NCBI GenBank assembly: GCA_947450025.1
Contig: CANFTW010000007.1
Location: 1-64,000 of the forward strand
From: Bacteroidota bacterium
Lineage (GTDB): Bacteria; Bacteroidota; Bacteroidia; B-17B0; Aurantibacillaceae
Length of the DNA: 64,000 bases
Direction of reading: 5' to 3'
Shown: positions 9,288 through 18,505 of the stretch, piece after piece
How positions within the stretch are numbered: position 1 is the stretch's first letter
How the letters are laid out: each line of letters starts with the position of its first letter
The notes under the pieces: generated by a model
Databases searched by the model: none
What the model was told of the DNA's origin: nothing
The model's input: the letters and a program-made list of their open reading frames with translations, nothing else
Position numbers and translations under genes: made by a program

Positions 9288-9288
9288 A

Positions 9289-10089
9289 ATGCCTTTATTA
9301 TCTATCATAACTATAAATTATAACAACGCTAATGGATTGAAAAAAACCATGGATAGCGTAATTTCTCAAAGTTTTAAAAATTTTGAATATTTAGTGATTG
9401 ATGGAGGTAGTGATGACGGTAGTTTAGATGTTATTAAAAATGCACAGGCGGTTCATTATTGGGTCTCTGAAAAAGATAATGGAATTTATGATGCCATGAA
9501 TAAAGGAATTATTAAGGCTAAAGGCGATTACATTTTGTTTTTAAATTCTGGAGATTTGTTGCTGAACGATTCTATTTTACAAAAGGTAATAAACTTAAAT
9601 TTAAAAGAAGATATTTGGTATGCTGATTTGATTTTTGATTTTGGGAATGGCAATCATAAATTAATGAAATTACCAAAGACATTAACAAAAATGCACATGT
9701 ATAAGGATAATATTTGGCATCCTACATCTTTTATTAATCGTTCTCTTTTTTTGAAATACGGAAATTATAATTTAATGTATAAAATAGCAGCAGATTATGA
9801 TTTCTTTTTTAAAGCTATTGTTGTAAAAGACGCATCCACTGCATCAATTCCATTTCCAACAGCACTATATGATACTTCTGGATTAAGTTCATTATCTGAG
9901 AATTTAGACCAAATAAAGAAAGAAAGAGTTATGATTCATCAAAGTTATTTAACAATAGATGAAATTTCTTACTATGATAACTTAATGAAATTTAAAATCC
10001 AATCTTTTTCTAAATGGTTAATTAATAAACCAAAAGCTACTCGAATTACTAATCTATTATTCAACGTTTATTCTAAATTACGAAATTAA
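9289..10089 (+). CDS. Family 2 glycosyltransferase
   Basis: A compact 266-residue GT-A enzyme: SIITINYNN at the N-terminus, DGGSDDGS, the distinctive VSEKDNGIYDAMNKGI and LFLNSGD as metal-binding region. This pattern is the WcaA/PglI-like GT2 branch common in capsule clusters. It starts one base after the aminotransferase gene stop, suggesting translational coupling. Predicted cytoplasmic with no clear membrane segment. Confidence 0.9.
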   Translation: MPLLSIITINYNNANGLKKTMDSVISQSFKNFEYLVIDGGSDDGSLDVIKNAQAVHYWVSEKDNGIYDAMNKGIIKAKGDYILFLNSGDLLLNDSILQKVINLNLKEDIWYADLIFDFGNGNHKLMKLPKTLTKMHMYKDNIWHPTSFINRSLFLKYGNYNLMYKIAADYDFFFKAIVVKDASTASIPFPTALYDTSGLSSLSENLDQIKKERVMIHQSYLTIDEISYYDNLMKFKIQSFSKWLINKPKATRITNLLFNVYSKLRN

Positions 10090-10095
10090 AAGTCC

Positions 10096-11217
10096 TTGAA
10101 ACAAAAGAAACATATAATTTTTTTTAGTCCAACAATGCAAAGAACTGGCTCTGAAATTGTATTGTTGAATTTATTAAATCATATCAGTGATTTCTTTGAG
10201 GCAAGCGTTATATCAAAATATAAAGGCCCATTATTACATTTTATTAAAAATAATATTAAGACCTCATACTTATATCAAAAAAAATCGAATGATCTACTTT
10301 ATAGAATTATTTTTAGATTAAAGTCAATTTTTATTATTCCGTTTATATTAAAAAATAAAAAAGAGTCTAGTTGGTATATCAATACGATTGTGACACCAGA
10401 TATTTTAAATTTTGCTATAAAATATAAAGTAAATGTTGTTTTACATGTACACGAATTGGAACAGATGTTTGATTTACTAAATAAGGAACAGTTAGAGCAA
10501 ACGATTCATTACCCAGATTTAATTATTGCGAATTCAGAACACACGAAACAGTTAATTAAGCAATATGGCAGAACAAAATCAATAGAATTATGTTACCCTG
10601 CAATTGATACAAAAAAAAATAAATCTAACAGATTAATAAAAGAAAACTATCGCACACAATTAAATATTCCTCAAGATTATTTTGTTTGGACCATGTGTGG
10701 CACTTTAGATCTAAATAAGAATCCTGATCTTTTTATCGAAATAGCCGCTCAATTATTAAAAAGTAAACCAAACACCATTTTTTTATGGATAGGAAGGGCA
10801 AATGATCAAGATTTTTTTGATAGTGTTAAGAATAAAACTATTCAAAAAAATATTTCAGATAAAATTTATTGGATTGATTGCGCCAATGAGGATTATCTTA
10901 ACTATTTTAATTGTGCAGATGGTTTTGTTCTTACTTCAAATAAAGAATCTTTTTCTTTAGTAACTATTGAAGCATTGTTATTAGGTATTCCTGTTGTTAC
11001 CCATGATTGTGGAGGCGTAAAAGAGATATTAAGAGATGACATTGGTATTATAGTTAAGGAGAAAAATAACGTTCAATATTTTGTTGATGCGATGCTGTTA
11101 TATATGAATAATGAAATGTCGCATAATATAACTGGTGGAATCGAAAGAGCTATGGAATTTGATATTAAGATTTGGAGTCAAAAATGGAATGAAATATTAA
11201 TTAATTATGTAAAATGA
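10096..11217 (+). CDS. Family 4 glycosyltransferase
   Basis: A 373-residue GT-B enzyme. The N-terminal half carries MQRTGSEIVLLNLLNHIS; the C-terminal donor-binding half has MCGTLDLNKNPDLFIEIA and NKESFSLVTIEALLLGIPVV with the nucleotide-sugar glutamates. It uses a TTG start 6 bases after the previous stop. The ATG of the next gene overlaps its TGA stop. Confidence 0.88.
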   Translation: MKQKKHIIFFSPTMQRTGSEIVLLNLLNHISDFFEASVISKYKGPLLHFIKNNIKTSYLYQKKSNDLLYRIIFRLKSIFIIPFILKNKKESSWYINTIVTPDILNFAIKYKVNVVLHVHELEQMFDLLNKEQLEQTIHYPDLIIANSEHTKQLIKQYGRTKSIELCYPAIDTKKNKSNRLIKENYRTQLNIPQDYFVWTMCGTLDLNKNPDLFIEIAAQLLKSKPNTIFLWIGRANDQDFFDSVKNKTIQKNISDKIYWIDCANEDYLNYFNCADGFVLTSNKESFSLVTIEALLLGIPVVTHDCGGVKEILRDDIGIIVKEKNNVQYFVDAMLLYMNNEMSHNITGGIERAMEFDIKIWSQKWNEILINYVK

Positions 11218-12071
11218 AAACTCTTTGCTTGTATGCTTCTTATGTTGATGGAATAGGGTTACCATATTACTCTGGTATATATGTTTCCGAATTAAAAAAG
11301 CATTTTACAGATGTTATTTATTTACATTCCAATCAATTAGATAGAGATTCAATTGATTTTTTAGATCAACAATCGGTTAATCATCAATTAGTAGATAATC
11401 AAGGTTTTGATTTTGGTCAATGGAAACAAGCTTTATCAACAATTAGTTTAGATAAATATGATCAATTATGTTTAGTGAATGATTCTTGCATATTATTCGC
11501 ATCATTAAGTCATTTAATTGAGTGGTTCAATAAATCCAAGTTAGATTTTGGAGGTTTAACTAAATCAGAATATCAAAAAGAACATATTCAATCCTATTTT
11601 TTATTATTTAATAAAAATACTTTTAATGATTTAGTTAATTATTTTAAGAACACTAAAACATCAAATGATATAAAACAAGTAATATCTGATTTTGAAATTG
11701 GCTTAAGTCAATATTTAATCTCAAAAAACTATTCAGGCGATTCTTTTTTAACTAACGATGGCTATATAGGTGAGTTTTCTCCTTATTACCAATGTGTTAA
11801 CTATCATATTAAAAATGGTTCGCCAATGATAAAGAAAAAAATTATATTTTCTTCTTTCAGAAAAGACGAATTATTTACGTTAGCTCGTATGAATTTTGAT
11901 ATTAATATAGACAGTTATATAAATTTAATAAAAGAAAATAATGATCAACTTATTTTGTCATTTGAGATGCTTTTAAAAAGTGAAAAAAACAAATTATCTC
12001 AATTAGATAGAATAAAATATTCTCTAAATTGTTTAATGATTCAATATTACCGTAAATTTAAACGTGATTAA
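11214..12071 (+). CDS. RgpF-like rhamnan synthesis protein (putative)
   Basis: The 285-residue protein has the order of motifs seen in rhamnan synthesis F-type proteins: a start like MKTLCLYASYVDG, an NQGFDFGQW segment, a CLVNDSC segment and then HIQSYFLLFNKNTF. These proteins are putative glycosyltransferases of rhamnose-containing polymers. No DxD motif is obvious and overall similarity is weak, so the function is tentative. Start overlaps the preceding stop (ATGA) and its end overlaps the next GTG start by 8 bases. Confidence 0.6.
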   Translation: MKTLCLYASYVDGIGLPYYSGIYVSELKKHFTDVIYLHSNQLDRDSIDFLDQQSVNHQLVDNQGFDFGQWKQALSTISLDKYDQLCLVNDSCILFASLSHLIEWFNKSKLDFGGLTKSEYQKEHIQSYFLLFNKNTFNDLVNYFKNTKTSNDIKQVISDFEIGLSQYLISKNYSGDSFLTNDGYIGEFSPYYQCVNYHIKNGSPMIKKKIIFSSFRKDELFTLARMNFDINIDSYINLIKENNDQLILSFEMLLKSEKNKLSQLDRIKYSLNCLMIQYYRKFKRD

Positions 12072-13071
12072 TTCTACTCCTTTAATTAGTATATGTATTC
12101 CTACTTATAATGGTTCACGTTATATTGAAAAATGTATAGCTTGTTGTGTTGACCAAACTTATAGAAATATTGAAATAATTATTAATGATGATGGTTCTTC
12201 TGATAATACTCTTGAATTAATAGAGCAGTTTTCAAAACAAGATACGCGTATAAAATTAACTCAAAATAACAAAAATTTAGGGTTAGTGGCTAATTGGAAT
12301 CGATGTTTAGAACTGGCTTCTGGCCAATATATTAAGTGGTTGTTTCAGGATGATTTAATGGAATTAAATGCTATTGAATCTTTTTATGATATTGCTAAGA
12401 AAGGATACGATGTTATTGTATCAAAACGTCATTATGTGTTACCTGATAATGCAACCGAACTTGATAAAAAGTATTATGATCATGATATTAAAAAACTAGA
12501 AAATTATTTTCCGAAAAATGCTGAAGGATTTTATTTCTCAAACAAGCAAGTTGTTGATATAGCTTTATCTAACATCGCATTAAATTTTATTGGAGAGCCT
12601 AGTTTATTGTTTTTTAAAAAAGATTTGATAAATACGGTTGGAAATTATGATCCATTATTTTATCAAATTTGTGATTTAGAACATAGCATGAGGTTGAGCA
12701 CGATGAAAGGGATTTATGTTATTAATAAAACACTTTGTCATTTTTTTATTCATCAAAATTCGACATCTACCTCTAACATTAACGATAAGTATTTTTATTT
12801 GGTTAATTTCGAATCGGCCCTTTTTGCTTATAAATTATATCACAATAGTATATTTAGTAATTTACATAAGTTATTATCATTTAAACAAAAGTTGAAATTA
12901 GTAGTATATTATAAATATAAGATTTTTAATGCTTGGCACATTTCTAAAAATCAATCAGAATCTGATGTTTATCGGAAAGCAGTCTTAGATTACCCATTTT
13001 TAAAAGCATCGATTTTTGATTTTATCGTATTGTATCCCTTATTTTATATGATGAGTTTAATAAAGAAGTAA
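12064..13071 (+). CDS. Family 2 glycosyltransferase
   Basis: A 335-residue GT2 enzyme with PLISICIPTYNGSRYIEKC, then NDDGSSDNT and WLFQDDLMELNA as metal-binding region. A GTG start overlaps the preceding gene by 8 bases. The last 70 residues are basic and hydrophobic, consistent with membrane association. It ends the first tightly packed sub-operon; 87 bp with a promoter-like box follow. Confidence 0.88.
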   Translation: MINSTPLISICIPTYNGSRYIEKCIACCVDQTYRNIEIIINDDGSSDNTLELIEQFSKQDTRIKLTQNNKNLGLVANWNRCLELASGQYIKWLFQDDLMELNAIESFYDIAKKGYDVIVSKRHYVLPDNATELDKKYYDHDIKKLENYFPKNAEGFYFSNKQVVDIALSNIALNFIGEPSLLFFKKDLINTVGNYDPLFYQICDLEHSMRLSTMKGIYVINKTLCHFFIHQNSTSTSNINDKYFYLVNFESALFAYKLYHNSIFSNLHKLLSFKQKLKLVVYYKYKIFNAWHISKNQSESDVYRKAVLDYPFLKASIFDFIVLYPLFYMMSLIKK

Positions 13072-13134
13072 ACGTATTATTTGTATTACAGTAGGATTTT
13101 GTTCTATTTCTCATCTATAATTTATAGTAATTCT

Positions 13135-13154
13135 ATCATTTTTGTATATTTGTT
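13135..13154 (+). promoter_or_regulatory. Promoter-like element, first of two identical copies
   Basis: The 20 bases ATCATTTTTGTATATTTGTT include the -7 box TATATTTG (13145-13152). The same 20 bases recur at 22224-22243. The -33 match is poor. The ATG of the next gene lies only 6 bases after the -7 box, so a transcript would be almost leaderless. Confidence 0.45.
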
Positions 13155-13158
13155 TTGA

Positions 13159-14097
13159 ATGATTAATGAATATCAATACAACATAAGTGTAGTTATTGTA
13201 AGTTACAATGTATGTGATTATATTATCGAAGGTATTGAATCACTATTTAAATTTTCTCAATTTCCGATACAAATTATTTTAGTAGATAATAATTCTTCTG
13301 ATAACACCTTGTCATCAGTTAGAGCTAAATTTCCTGATGTTTTGATTATTGAAAATAAAGAAAATGTGGGTTTTTCGGCAGCTAATAATCAGGGATTTCA
13401 ATTATGCACTGGTAATTATATATTATTATTTAATCCAGATGCAGCTTTAGTTGAAAACTCTTTGGAGTTAATGATAAAGGAAATAGATTTAAGGGTAGGT
13501 AAAGATGTTTTATTAGGAACTAAATTAATAAATACAGATAACTCTATACAGGCATCATGTTGGAAATTTCCAAATCCTATCCAACATTTATTGGAATTAT
13601 TTTTTTTAAATACCTGGATGAATATTTCACAATATCAATCTGATTTATTAATTGAAACAAGAGAGGTAGATTTTATTTCTGGAGCTTTGATTTTTATGCA
13701 TGTTGAAACTTTAAAAAAACTTAAAGGTTTAGATGTGAATTTATTTTGGATGGATGATGTAGATTTATGTAAACGTAATATTGAGTTAGGTGGTAAAAAT
13801 ATTTATTTCCCACACACTAAAATCAAACATCATATTGGTAAGTCATCCAAGAAAAATCTTAATATTGTTATTTCTAATCAGATTATAAGTAAACTAAAAT
13901 TTTACAAAAAACACAAGCAGGTTTCTTATTTTCTTATATCTGTGCCTATTTTTATTTTACAAATACTAAGTAGAGTGCCTTTGTTTTTCATAATTGGGTT
14001 ATTTAAGAAAGAGTATCGTATTAAATGTAAGGCATACATCTATACTTTTTCTAAGATGATGAATTATTTATTTTTTAGAAAACAATCTGTTATATAA
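13159..14097 (+). CDS. Family 2 glycosyltransferase, WbbL/rhamnosyltransferase-like (copy A)
   Basis: A 312-residue GT2 enzyme: ISVVIVSYNVCDYIIEGIES, VDNNSSDNT, ENVGFSAANNQGF and LLFNPDAALVE as acidic motif. ISGALIFMHVETL, then FWMDDVDLCKR, are typical of rhamnosyltransferases of the WbbL type. The C-terminal 60 residues contain hydrophobic membrane-associating helices. It is closely similar to the gene at 15233-16162, and both are paired with similar GT4 genes. Confidence 0.9.
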   Translation: MINEYQYNISVVIVSYNVCDYIIEGIESLFKFSQFPIQIILVDNNSSDNTLSSVRAKFPDVLIIENKENVGFSAANNQGFQLCTGNYILLFNPDAALVENSLELMIKEIDLRVGKDVLLGTKLINTDNSIQASCWKFPNPIQHLLELFFLNTWMNISQYQSDLLIETREVDFISGALIFMHVETLKKLKGLDVNLFWMDDVDLCKRNIELGGKNIYFPHTKIKHHIGKSSKKNLNIVISNQIISKLKFYKKHKQVSYFLISVPIFILQILSRVPLFFIIGLFKKEYRIKCKAYIYTFSKMMNYLFFRKQSVI

Positions 14098-15197
14098 TGA
14101 GAGTGTTATTATTATCAGATACTCATTCTGAACATACAGAAAAGTGGGCAATAGGCTTAGCGACAAATGGCGTTAAGGTTGGATTGTTTAGTTTTAATAA
14201 AGCATCTTATTCTTGGTACGCCAATCATTCAAATATTGAGGTACTTCATGAGTCTAAAGAAAAATTAGATACTGATACACAACTTGGTAAGTTATCCTAT
14301 TTGAAATATATAAAAGATTTAAAAAAGGCCATTGCTTATTTTAAACCAGATGTATTGCACGCTCATTATGCAACAAGTTACGGATTAATAGGAGCTTTAA
14401 GTGGGTTTCATCCATTTGTAATTTCCGCTTGGGGAACAGATGTGATGAAATTCCCTCAAAAAAATTTTATTAATCGAGCGATGCTTAAATTCAACCTTAA
14501 AACTGCTGATGCTATTTGTGCTACGTCACATACGATTGAGACGTTTTTAAAACCTGTAACCAATAAACCCGTTCAAGTTATTCCATTTGGTGTAGATGTG
14601 GAAGTCTTTTCAAAAAAAGAGGTTAAGAGTGTGATTTATGAGAAAGCCTTTGTGATTGGATGTGTTAAATCGTTAGAAGAAATATATAATATTGATATAT
14701 TAATTAAAGCTTTTTCTCATATTAAATCAAAATATCAACAGCAAAACATTAAATTATTAATTATTGGAACAGGTTCACAAGAGTTTACTTTAAAGAAGCT
14801 AGTAAGCGACATGAACTTATCAGAAGATGTTATTTTTACTGGCAGAATTGCTTTCTCTCAAGTATCGGAGTATTTTAATATGCTCGATGTATTAGTGAAT
14901 ATTAGTAACTATGAAAGTTTTGGAGTATCTGTTATTGAAGCAATGGCTTGCGAAAAACCTGTGATAGCTACTAATACTGGTGGATTAAAAGAAATTATTG
15001 AAAATTCTGATTATGGAAGTTTAGTGAGAATAAGAGATGTTGAACAAACAGCTTTTGAAATAGAAAAGTATTTTATGGATGAATCATTAAAACATACCGT
15101 CGGTAAAGCTGCTCGAGAGAAAGTTATTCAGAAATATAATTGGAAAAATAATATTAATCAGATGATAGAAGTGTATCGTCACCTTCTAAAAAAATAA
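14097..15197 (+). CDS. Family 4 glycosyltransferase (copy A)
   Basis: A 366-residue GT-B enzyme beginning MRVLLLSDTHSEHTEKWAIG. Central segment LHAHYATSYGLIGALSGFHP and SAWGTDVM; donor-side motif NYESFGVSVIEAMACEKPVI. It overlaps the stop of the GT2 partner by one base. A second gene at 16381-17445 shares the same motifs, suggesting duplication of the GT2-GT4 pair. Confidence 0.9.
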   Translation: MRVLLLSDTHSEHTEKWAIGLATNGVKVGLFSFNKASYSWYANHSNIEVLHESKEKLDTDTQLGKLSYLKYIKDLKKAIAYFKPDVLHAHYATSYGLIGALSGFHPFVISAWGTDVMKFPQKNFINRAMLKFNLKTADAICATSHTIETFLKPVTNKPVQVIPFGVDVEVFSKKEVKSVIYEKAFVIGCVKSLEEIYNIDILIKAFSHIKSKYQQQNIKLLIIGTGSQEFTLKKLVSDMNLSEDVIFTGRIAFSQVSEYFNMLDVLVNISNYESFGVSVIEAMACEKPVIATNTGGLKEIIENSDYGSLVRIRDVEQTAFEIEKYFMDESLKHTVGKAAREKVIQKYNWKNNINQMIEVYRHLLKK

Positions 15198-15232
15198 ATT
15201 AATTATTTCAGGAAACAGTAACCCACTTATAA

Positions 15233-16162
15233 ATGCAAATTAAATCTAAAATAGATATTAGTGTCGTTATTGTAAGCTATAATGTTAAAGATTTGGTTTT
15301 AATTTGTTTAGAAACTTTATATAAATTTCTCCCAAATGATATCTTGATTGAATGTGTTTTAGTTGATAATTGTTCAGTTGACAATACAATTAATTCGGTA
15401 CAAGAAAAATTTCCAAAAGTCATTACTATTGTCAATGATTTTAATGCCGGATTTCCAGCGGCTAATAATCAGGCTTTTAAAATAGTCACTGGTGAGTATA
15501 TATTGATGTTAAATCCTGATACGGAATTCACCGACGATTCATTAAAAAAACTTTTATTAAAAATTAAAACAGATCCTTCAGTTAGTTTAATTGCACCAAT
15601 GCTTTTAAATTCTGATCATAGCAGGCAATTAAGTGTATGGAGATTCCCGTCAATATGGTCAATTTTTTGCGAAACACATTATTTAAATTTTCTCTTAGGA
15701 TTTAAAAATTACAAGGATAAAGATTTGACAATACCTTTTGAGGCTCAATGTTTCTCTGGAGCAGCTATTTTATTCAATCGAGAGGTGTTTCATAAAATAG
15801 GCTTTTTAGATGAAACTATGTTTTGGATAGAAGATACTGAGTTTTGTTACCGTGCCTATCATGCTGGGTTAAAATTAATGTATTTCCCTGATGCAAAGAT
15901 TATACATCATGTTGGTCAAAGTGCTAAAAAAAATTACAATATCTCTATTTCAAATCAGATATTTAATAAAATGAAATTTTTCAAAAAACATCATTCTATT
16001 TTATCATGGAGTATTGTATGGATTTTGAGTTTTTACCATGTTGTAATTAAATTGCTAATATTTGGTCTTTTATCGCCATTTAATAAGATTTATTTTAAAA
16101 AAGCAAAAGCCTATTTCTATACATTACCGCTCGTTTTTAATCCGCCTAAGGGGATGAAATAA
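15233..16162 (+). CDS. Family 2 glycosyltransferase, WbbL-like (copy B)
   Basis: A 309-residue paralogue of the gene at 13159-14097. The same motifs recur: ISVVIVSYNVKDLVLICLET, VDNCSVDNT, NAGFPAANNQAF, LMLNPDTEF and FWIEDTEFCYRA. The C-terminus again holds a hydrophobic stretch. Sequence differences are spread over the whole length, so the duplication is not recent. Gap to its GT4 partner is 218 bp, unlike copy A. Confidence 0.9.
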   Translation: MQIKSKIDISVVIVSYNVKDLVLICLETLYKFLPNDILIECVLVDNCSVDNTINSVQEKFPKVITIVNDFNAGFPAANNQAFKIVTGEYILMLNPDTEFTDDSLKKLLLKIKTDPSVSLIAPMLLNSDHSRQLSVWRFPSIWSIFCETHYLNFLLGFKNYKDKDLTIPFEAQCFSGAAILFNREVFHKIGFLDETMFWIEDTEFCYRAYHAGLKLMYFPDAKIIHHVGQSAKKNYNISISNQIFNKMKFFKKHHSILSWSIVWILSFYHVVIKLLIFGLLSPFNKIYFKKAKAYFYTLPLVFNPPKGMK

Positions 16163-16208
16163 GACATAGGATAATGGTTCTAATAGGAATGATTTCATCT
16201 AAAACATT

Positions 16209-16241
16209 ATTATAAATATTCAGAATTTATAATGGTTTTTT
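16209..16241 (+). terminator. Possible weak terminator
   Basis: A 9-bp AT-only stem (16209-16217 with 16225-16233) with a 7-base loop is followed by GG and six T residues. Stem stability is low, so partial termination is more likely than a full stop. Confidence 0.4.
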
Positions 16242-16334
16242 ATTACTTTTATAAGGTTAGTGTTTTTAAAAAGTTGTTTTTGTTGATTGGTATGTTTTTA
16301 ACCTATTACCTAATTTAACTAGTAAACACAGTAT

Positions 16335-16342
16335 TATATTTG
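16335..16342 (+). promoter_or_regulatory. Promoter -7 box, candidate
   Basis: TATATTTG matches the -7 consensus; a clear TTG at -33 is missing. Together with the hairpin upstream it suggests that the GT4 gene at 16381 can be transcribed independently. Confidence 0.35.
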
Positions 16343-16380
16343 ATATTAATAATTTGTAATTTAATTTTGGAATAACATTT

Positions 16381-17445
16381 ATGAGAATTTGTTTATTTGC
16401 TGATGGGGAAAGTATACACACACAACGATGGTGTCAGCATTTTTTTAATAAAGGTCATGATGTTCACTTGATAACATTTAAGAATGTAGAAATTGCAAAT
16501 GTAAATGTTCACTTTATTGAAGGAGTTAATATTGATGTCGCCGGAGGAAATTGGCAAGTTATTTTAAAGTTTAAAAAAGTAAAAAAAATTATAAAAGAAA
16601 TTAAACCACAAGTCCTTCATTCTCTTTATGCAACGAGTTATGGATTTGTAGGAGCACTGTCAGGTTTTCATCCGTATATAGTAACTCCCTTAGGTACAGA
16701 TATTTTAATTAGTCCAGATCAATCTTTTATTTATCGATCAATATTAAAATATGTATTTAGAAAGGCAGACATTGTAACATCTATGGCTCCACATCTAAAG
16801 TTGGCATTATTAAAATTAGGGACCAAAAAAGAAAAAATAGTTGATATTTTATTTGGAATAAATACGTCTATTTTCAATAAAAATAATCGTGTTTTGTCAG
16901 ATAAAGAATTTGTTATTTCTAGTACTCGAAACTTTGAACCAGTTTATAATATCCCACATTTTTTAAAATCCATCGCACAGGTAAAAAGTCAAATCCCCAA
17001 TTTAAAAGTAAACATGATTGGATTTGGTTCTTTACATGATGATTTAGTCAATTTGTCTAAAGATTTAAAAATTGATGATATTGTAGTTTTTCACGGAAAA
17101 GTACATCAAAGTAAAGTAGTAGAAGTGTTAAATCAATCTCATGTTTTTGTAACCGTTTCATTGTCAGATGGCAATAGCATGTCCTTAATTGAAGCAATGG
17201 CTTGCGGCGCTTATCCTGTGGTGACAGATATTTTAGCAAATAAACAATGGATTACAGAAGGCTTAAATGGTTATTTTGTAAAAATTAATGATGTGGACGG
17301 CTTATCACAAGCGTTGATTTCCATTTATGAAAATTTCAATACCATCATTGATAATGCTCTTAAAGAAAATGATAGAATAGTTACTGAAAAAGGCACATGG
17401 GATGCAAACATGGCAAAAATGGAAGAAATATATTTATCATTATAG
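16381..17445 (+). CDS. Family 4 glycosyltransferase (copy B)
   Basis: A 354-residue paralogue of the gene at 14097-15197. It starts MRICLFADGESIHTQRWCQH and retains LHSLYATSYGFVGALSGFHP, here followed by TPLGTDIL in place of SAWGTDVM. Donor-side motif VSLSDGNSMSLIEAMACGAYP. The SDGNS change from the copy A sequence NYESFG, at a position near the donor pocket, suggests the two copies use different donors or linkages. Confidence 0.9.
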   Translation: MRICLFADGESIHTQRWCQHFFNKGHDVHLITFKNVEIANVNVHFIEGVNIDVAGGNWQVILKFKKVKKIIKEIKPQVLHSLYATSYGFVGALSGFHPYIVTPLGTDILISPDQSFIYRSILKYVFRKADIVTSMAPHLKLALLKLGTKKEKIVDILFGINTSIFNKNNRVLSDKEFVISSTRNFEPVYNIPHFLKSIAQVKSQIPNLKVNMIGFGSLHDDLVNLSKDLKIDDIVVFHGKVHQSKVVEVLNQSHVFVTVSLSDGNSMSLIEAMACGAYPVVTDILANKQWITEGLNGYFVKINDVDGLSQALISIYENFNTIIDNALKENDRIVTEKGTWDANMAKMEEIYLSL

Positions 17446-17481
17446 ATTGATGGTTCCATTTGGATATAGATTTTTAATAAA

Positions 17482-18384
17482 ATGACTCGTCTAAAATATA
17501 TTAAGCATCATCATATAGATTTTGAAAAATGGGATAATACTATCTTGTTGTCAGAGATACCTTTTGTATTTGCCCAGTCTTTTTATTTAAATGCTACTTG
17601 TCCGCATTGGGATGCATTAGTTATTGGAGATTATGAAAGTGTTTTCCCTATCACTTATAAATCTAAATTTGGTTATCGATATTTGCCACAACCATCTTTT
17701 ACTTCTCAACTTGGAGCATACGGTAAAATTAATTTAGAGGTTGAGAAATTATTTTATGAATATATTATTCAACATTTTAGCTTAATTGATTTGGAGTTTA
17801 ATGCGTTTAACCAATTAAAAACAAATCATTTTTTACCAAAAAATACCTTTACGATTAGTTATTCTAAAGGCTATTCTTTTAATCAAAACACAAAACGTAA
17901 TATAGCTAAGGCTAAAGATGCTGGATTGCATATTGTTGCTGTGAATGAAAGAGATATTCTTAAATTATCTCAAACATATTTAAATTCATTTTTAAGGAAC
18001 GATCTACATTTAACTTCATTAACAGTTAATTTAATGGATGATTTATTATTAAATGCTCTTAAAACTAAATCTTTGTATACTTTTCAAGTGCTCGATTCCA
18101 AAAATACGATTAAGGCACTTGCCCATTTTATAAGTAATGGAAAACATGCTCTTTATTTAAAAGGGACACAATTGGATAAAAATTCGGGAAGTATGCATTT
18201 ATTATTAAGTCAGGCGATTGAGTTTTTTTCAGACAAATCAGATCTTTTTGATTTTGGAGGTGGTTCTAACTCTCAAGGCCTAGCTTCTTTTTATGCAGGA
18301 TTAGGCGGAGAGAAATTAGAATATGGATTTTTAAGAGTTAATAAATTACCACGGTTAATTAATTTTTTAAAAAAGAAAAGGTAA
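17482..18384 (+). CDS. FemAB/GNAT-like acyl transferase (putative)
   Basis: A 300-residue protein common in polysaccharide loci of this phylum. Two GNAT-type halves are suggested: an N-terminal region with FAQSFYLNATCPHWDALV and a C-terminal region with GSMHLLLSQAIEFF and FDFGGGSNSQGLASFYAGLG, where FemAB-like proteins bind substrate. It may transfer an acyl or aminoacyl group onto an amino sugar. No catalytic residues can be assigned with confidence. Confidence 0.65.
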   Translation: MTRLKYIKHHHIDFEKWDNTILLSEIPFVFAQSFYLNATCPHWDALVIGDYESVFPITYKSKFGYRYLPQPSFTSQLGAYGKINLEVEKLFYEYIIQHFSLIDLEFNAFNQLKTNHFLPKNTFTISYSKGYSFNQNTKRNIAKAKDAGLHIVAVNERDILKLSQTYLNSFLRNDLHLTSLTVNLMDDLLLNALKTKSLYTFQVLDSKNTIKALAHFISNGKHALYLKGTQLDKNSGSMHLLLSQAIEFFSDKSDLFDFGGGSNSQGLASFYAGLGGEKLEYGFLRVNKLPRLINFLKKKR

Positions 18385-18505
18385 AGAACGCTTTTTACTT
18401 ACCTTTAAATGCTTAATAAAACAATGACATAGTAGGTAAATGAGTTGTCTTAAGGAACAGAAAATTAAATATTAAACAAGCTGTAATAGAATTAGAATTG
18501 AACCC

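Noticed and set aside
18377-18406. Hairpin after the FemAB-like gene as terminator
   Set aside because: An 8-bp stem is present but no T tract follows, so it is not a convincing terminator.
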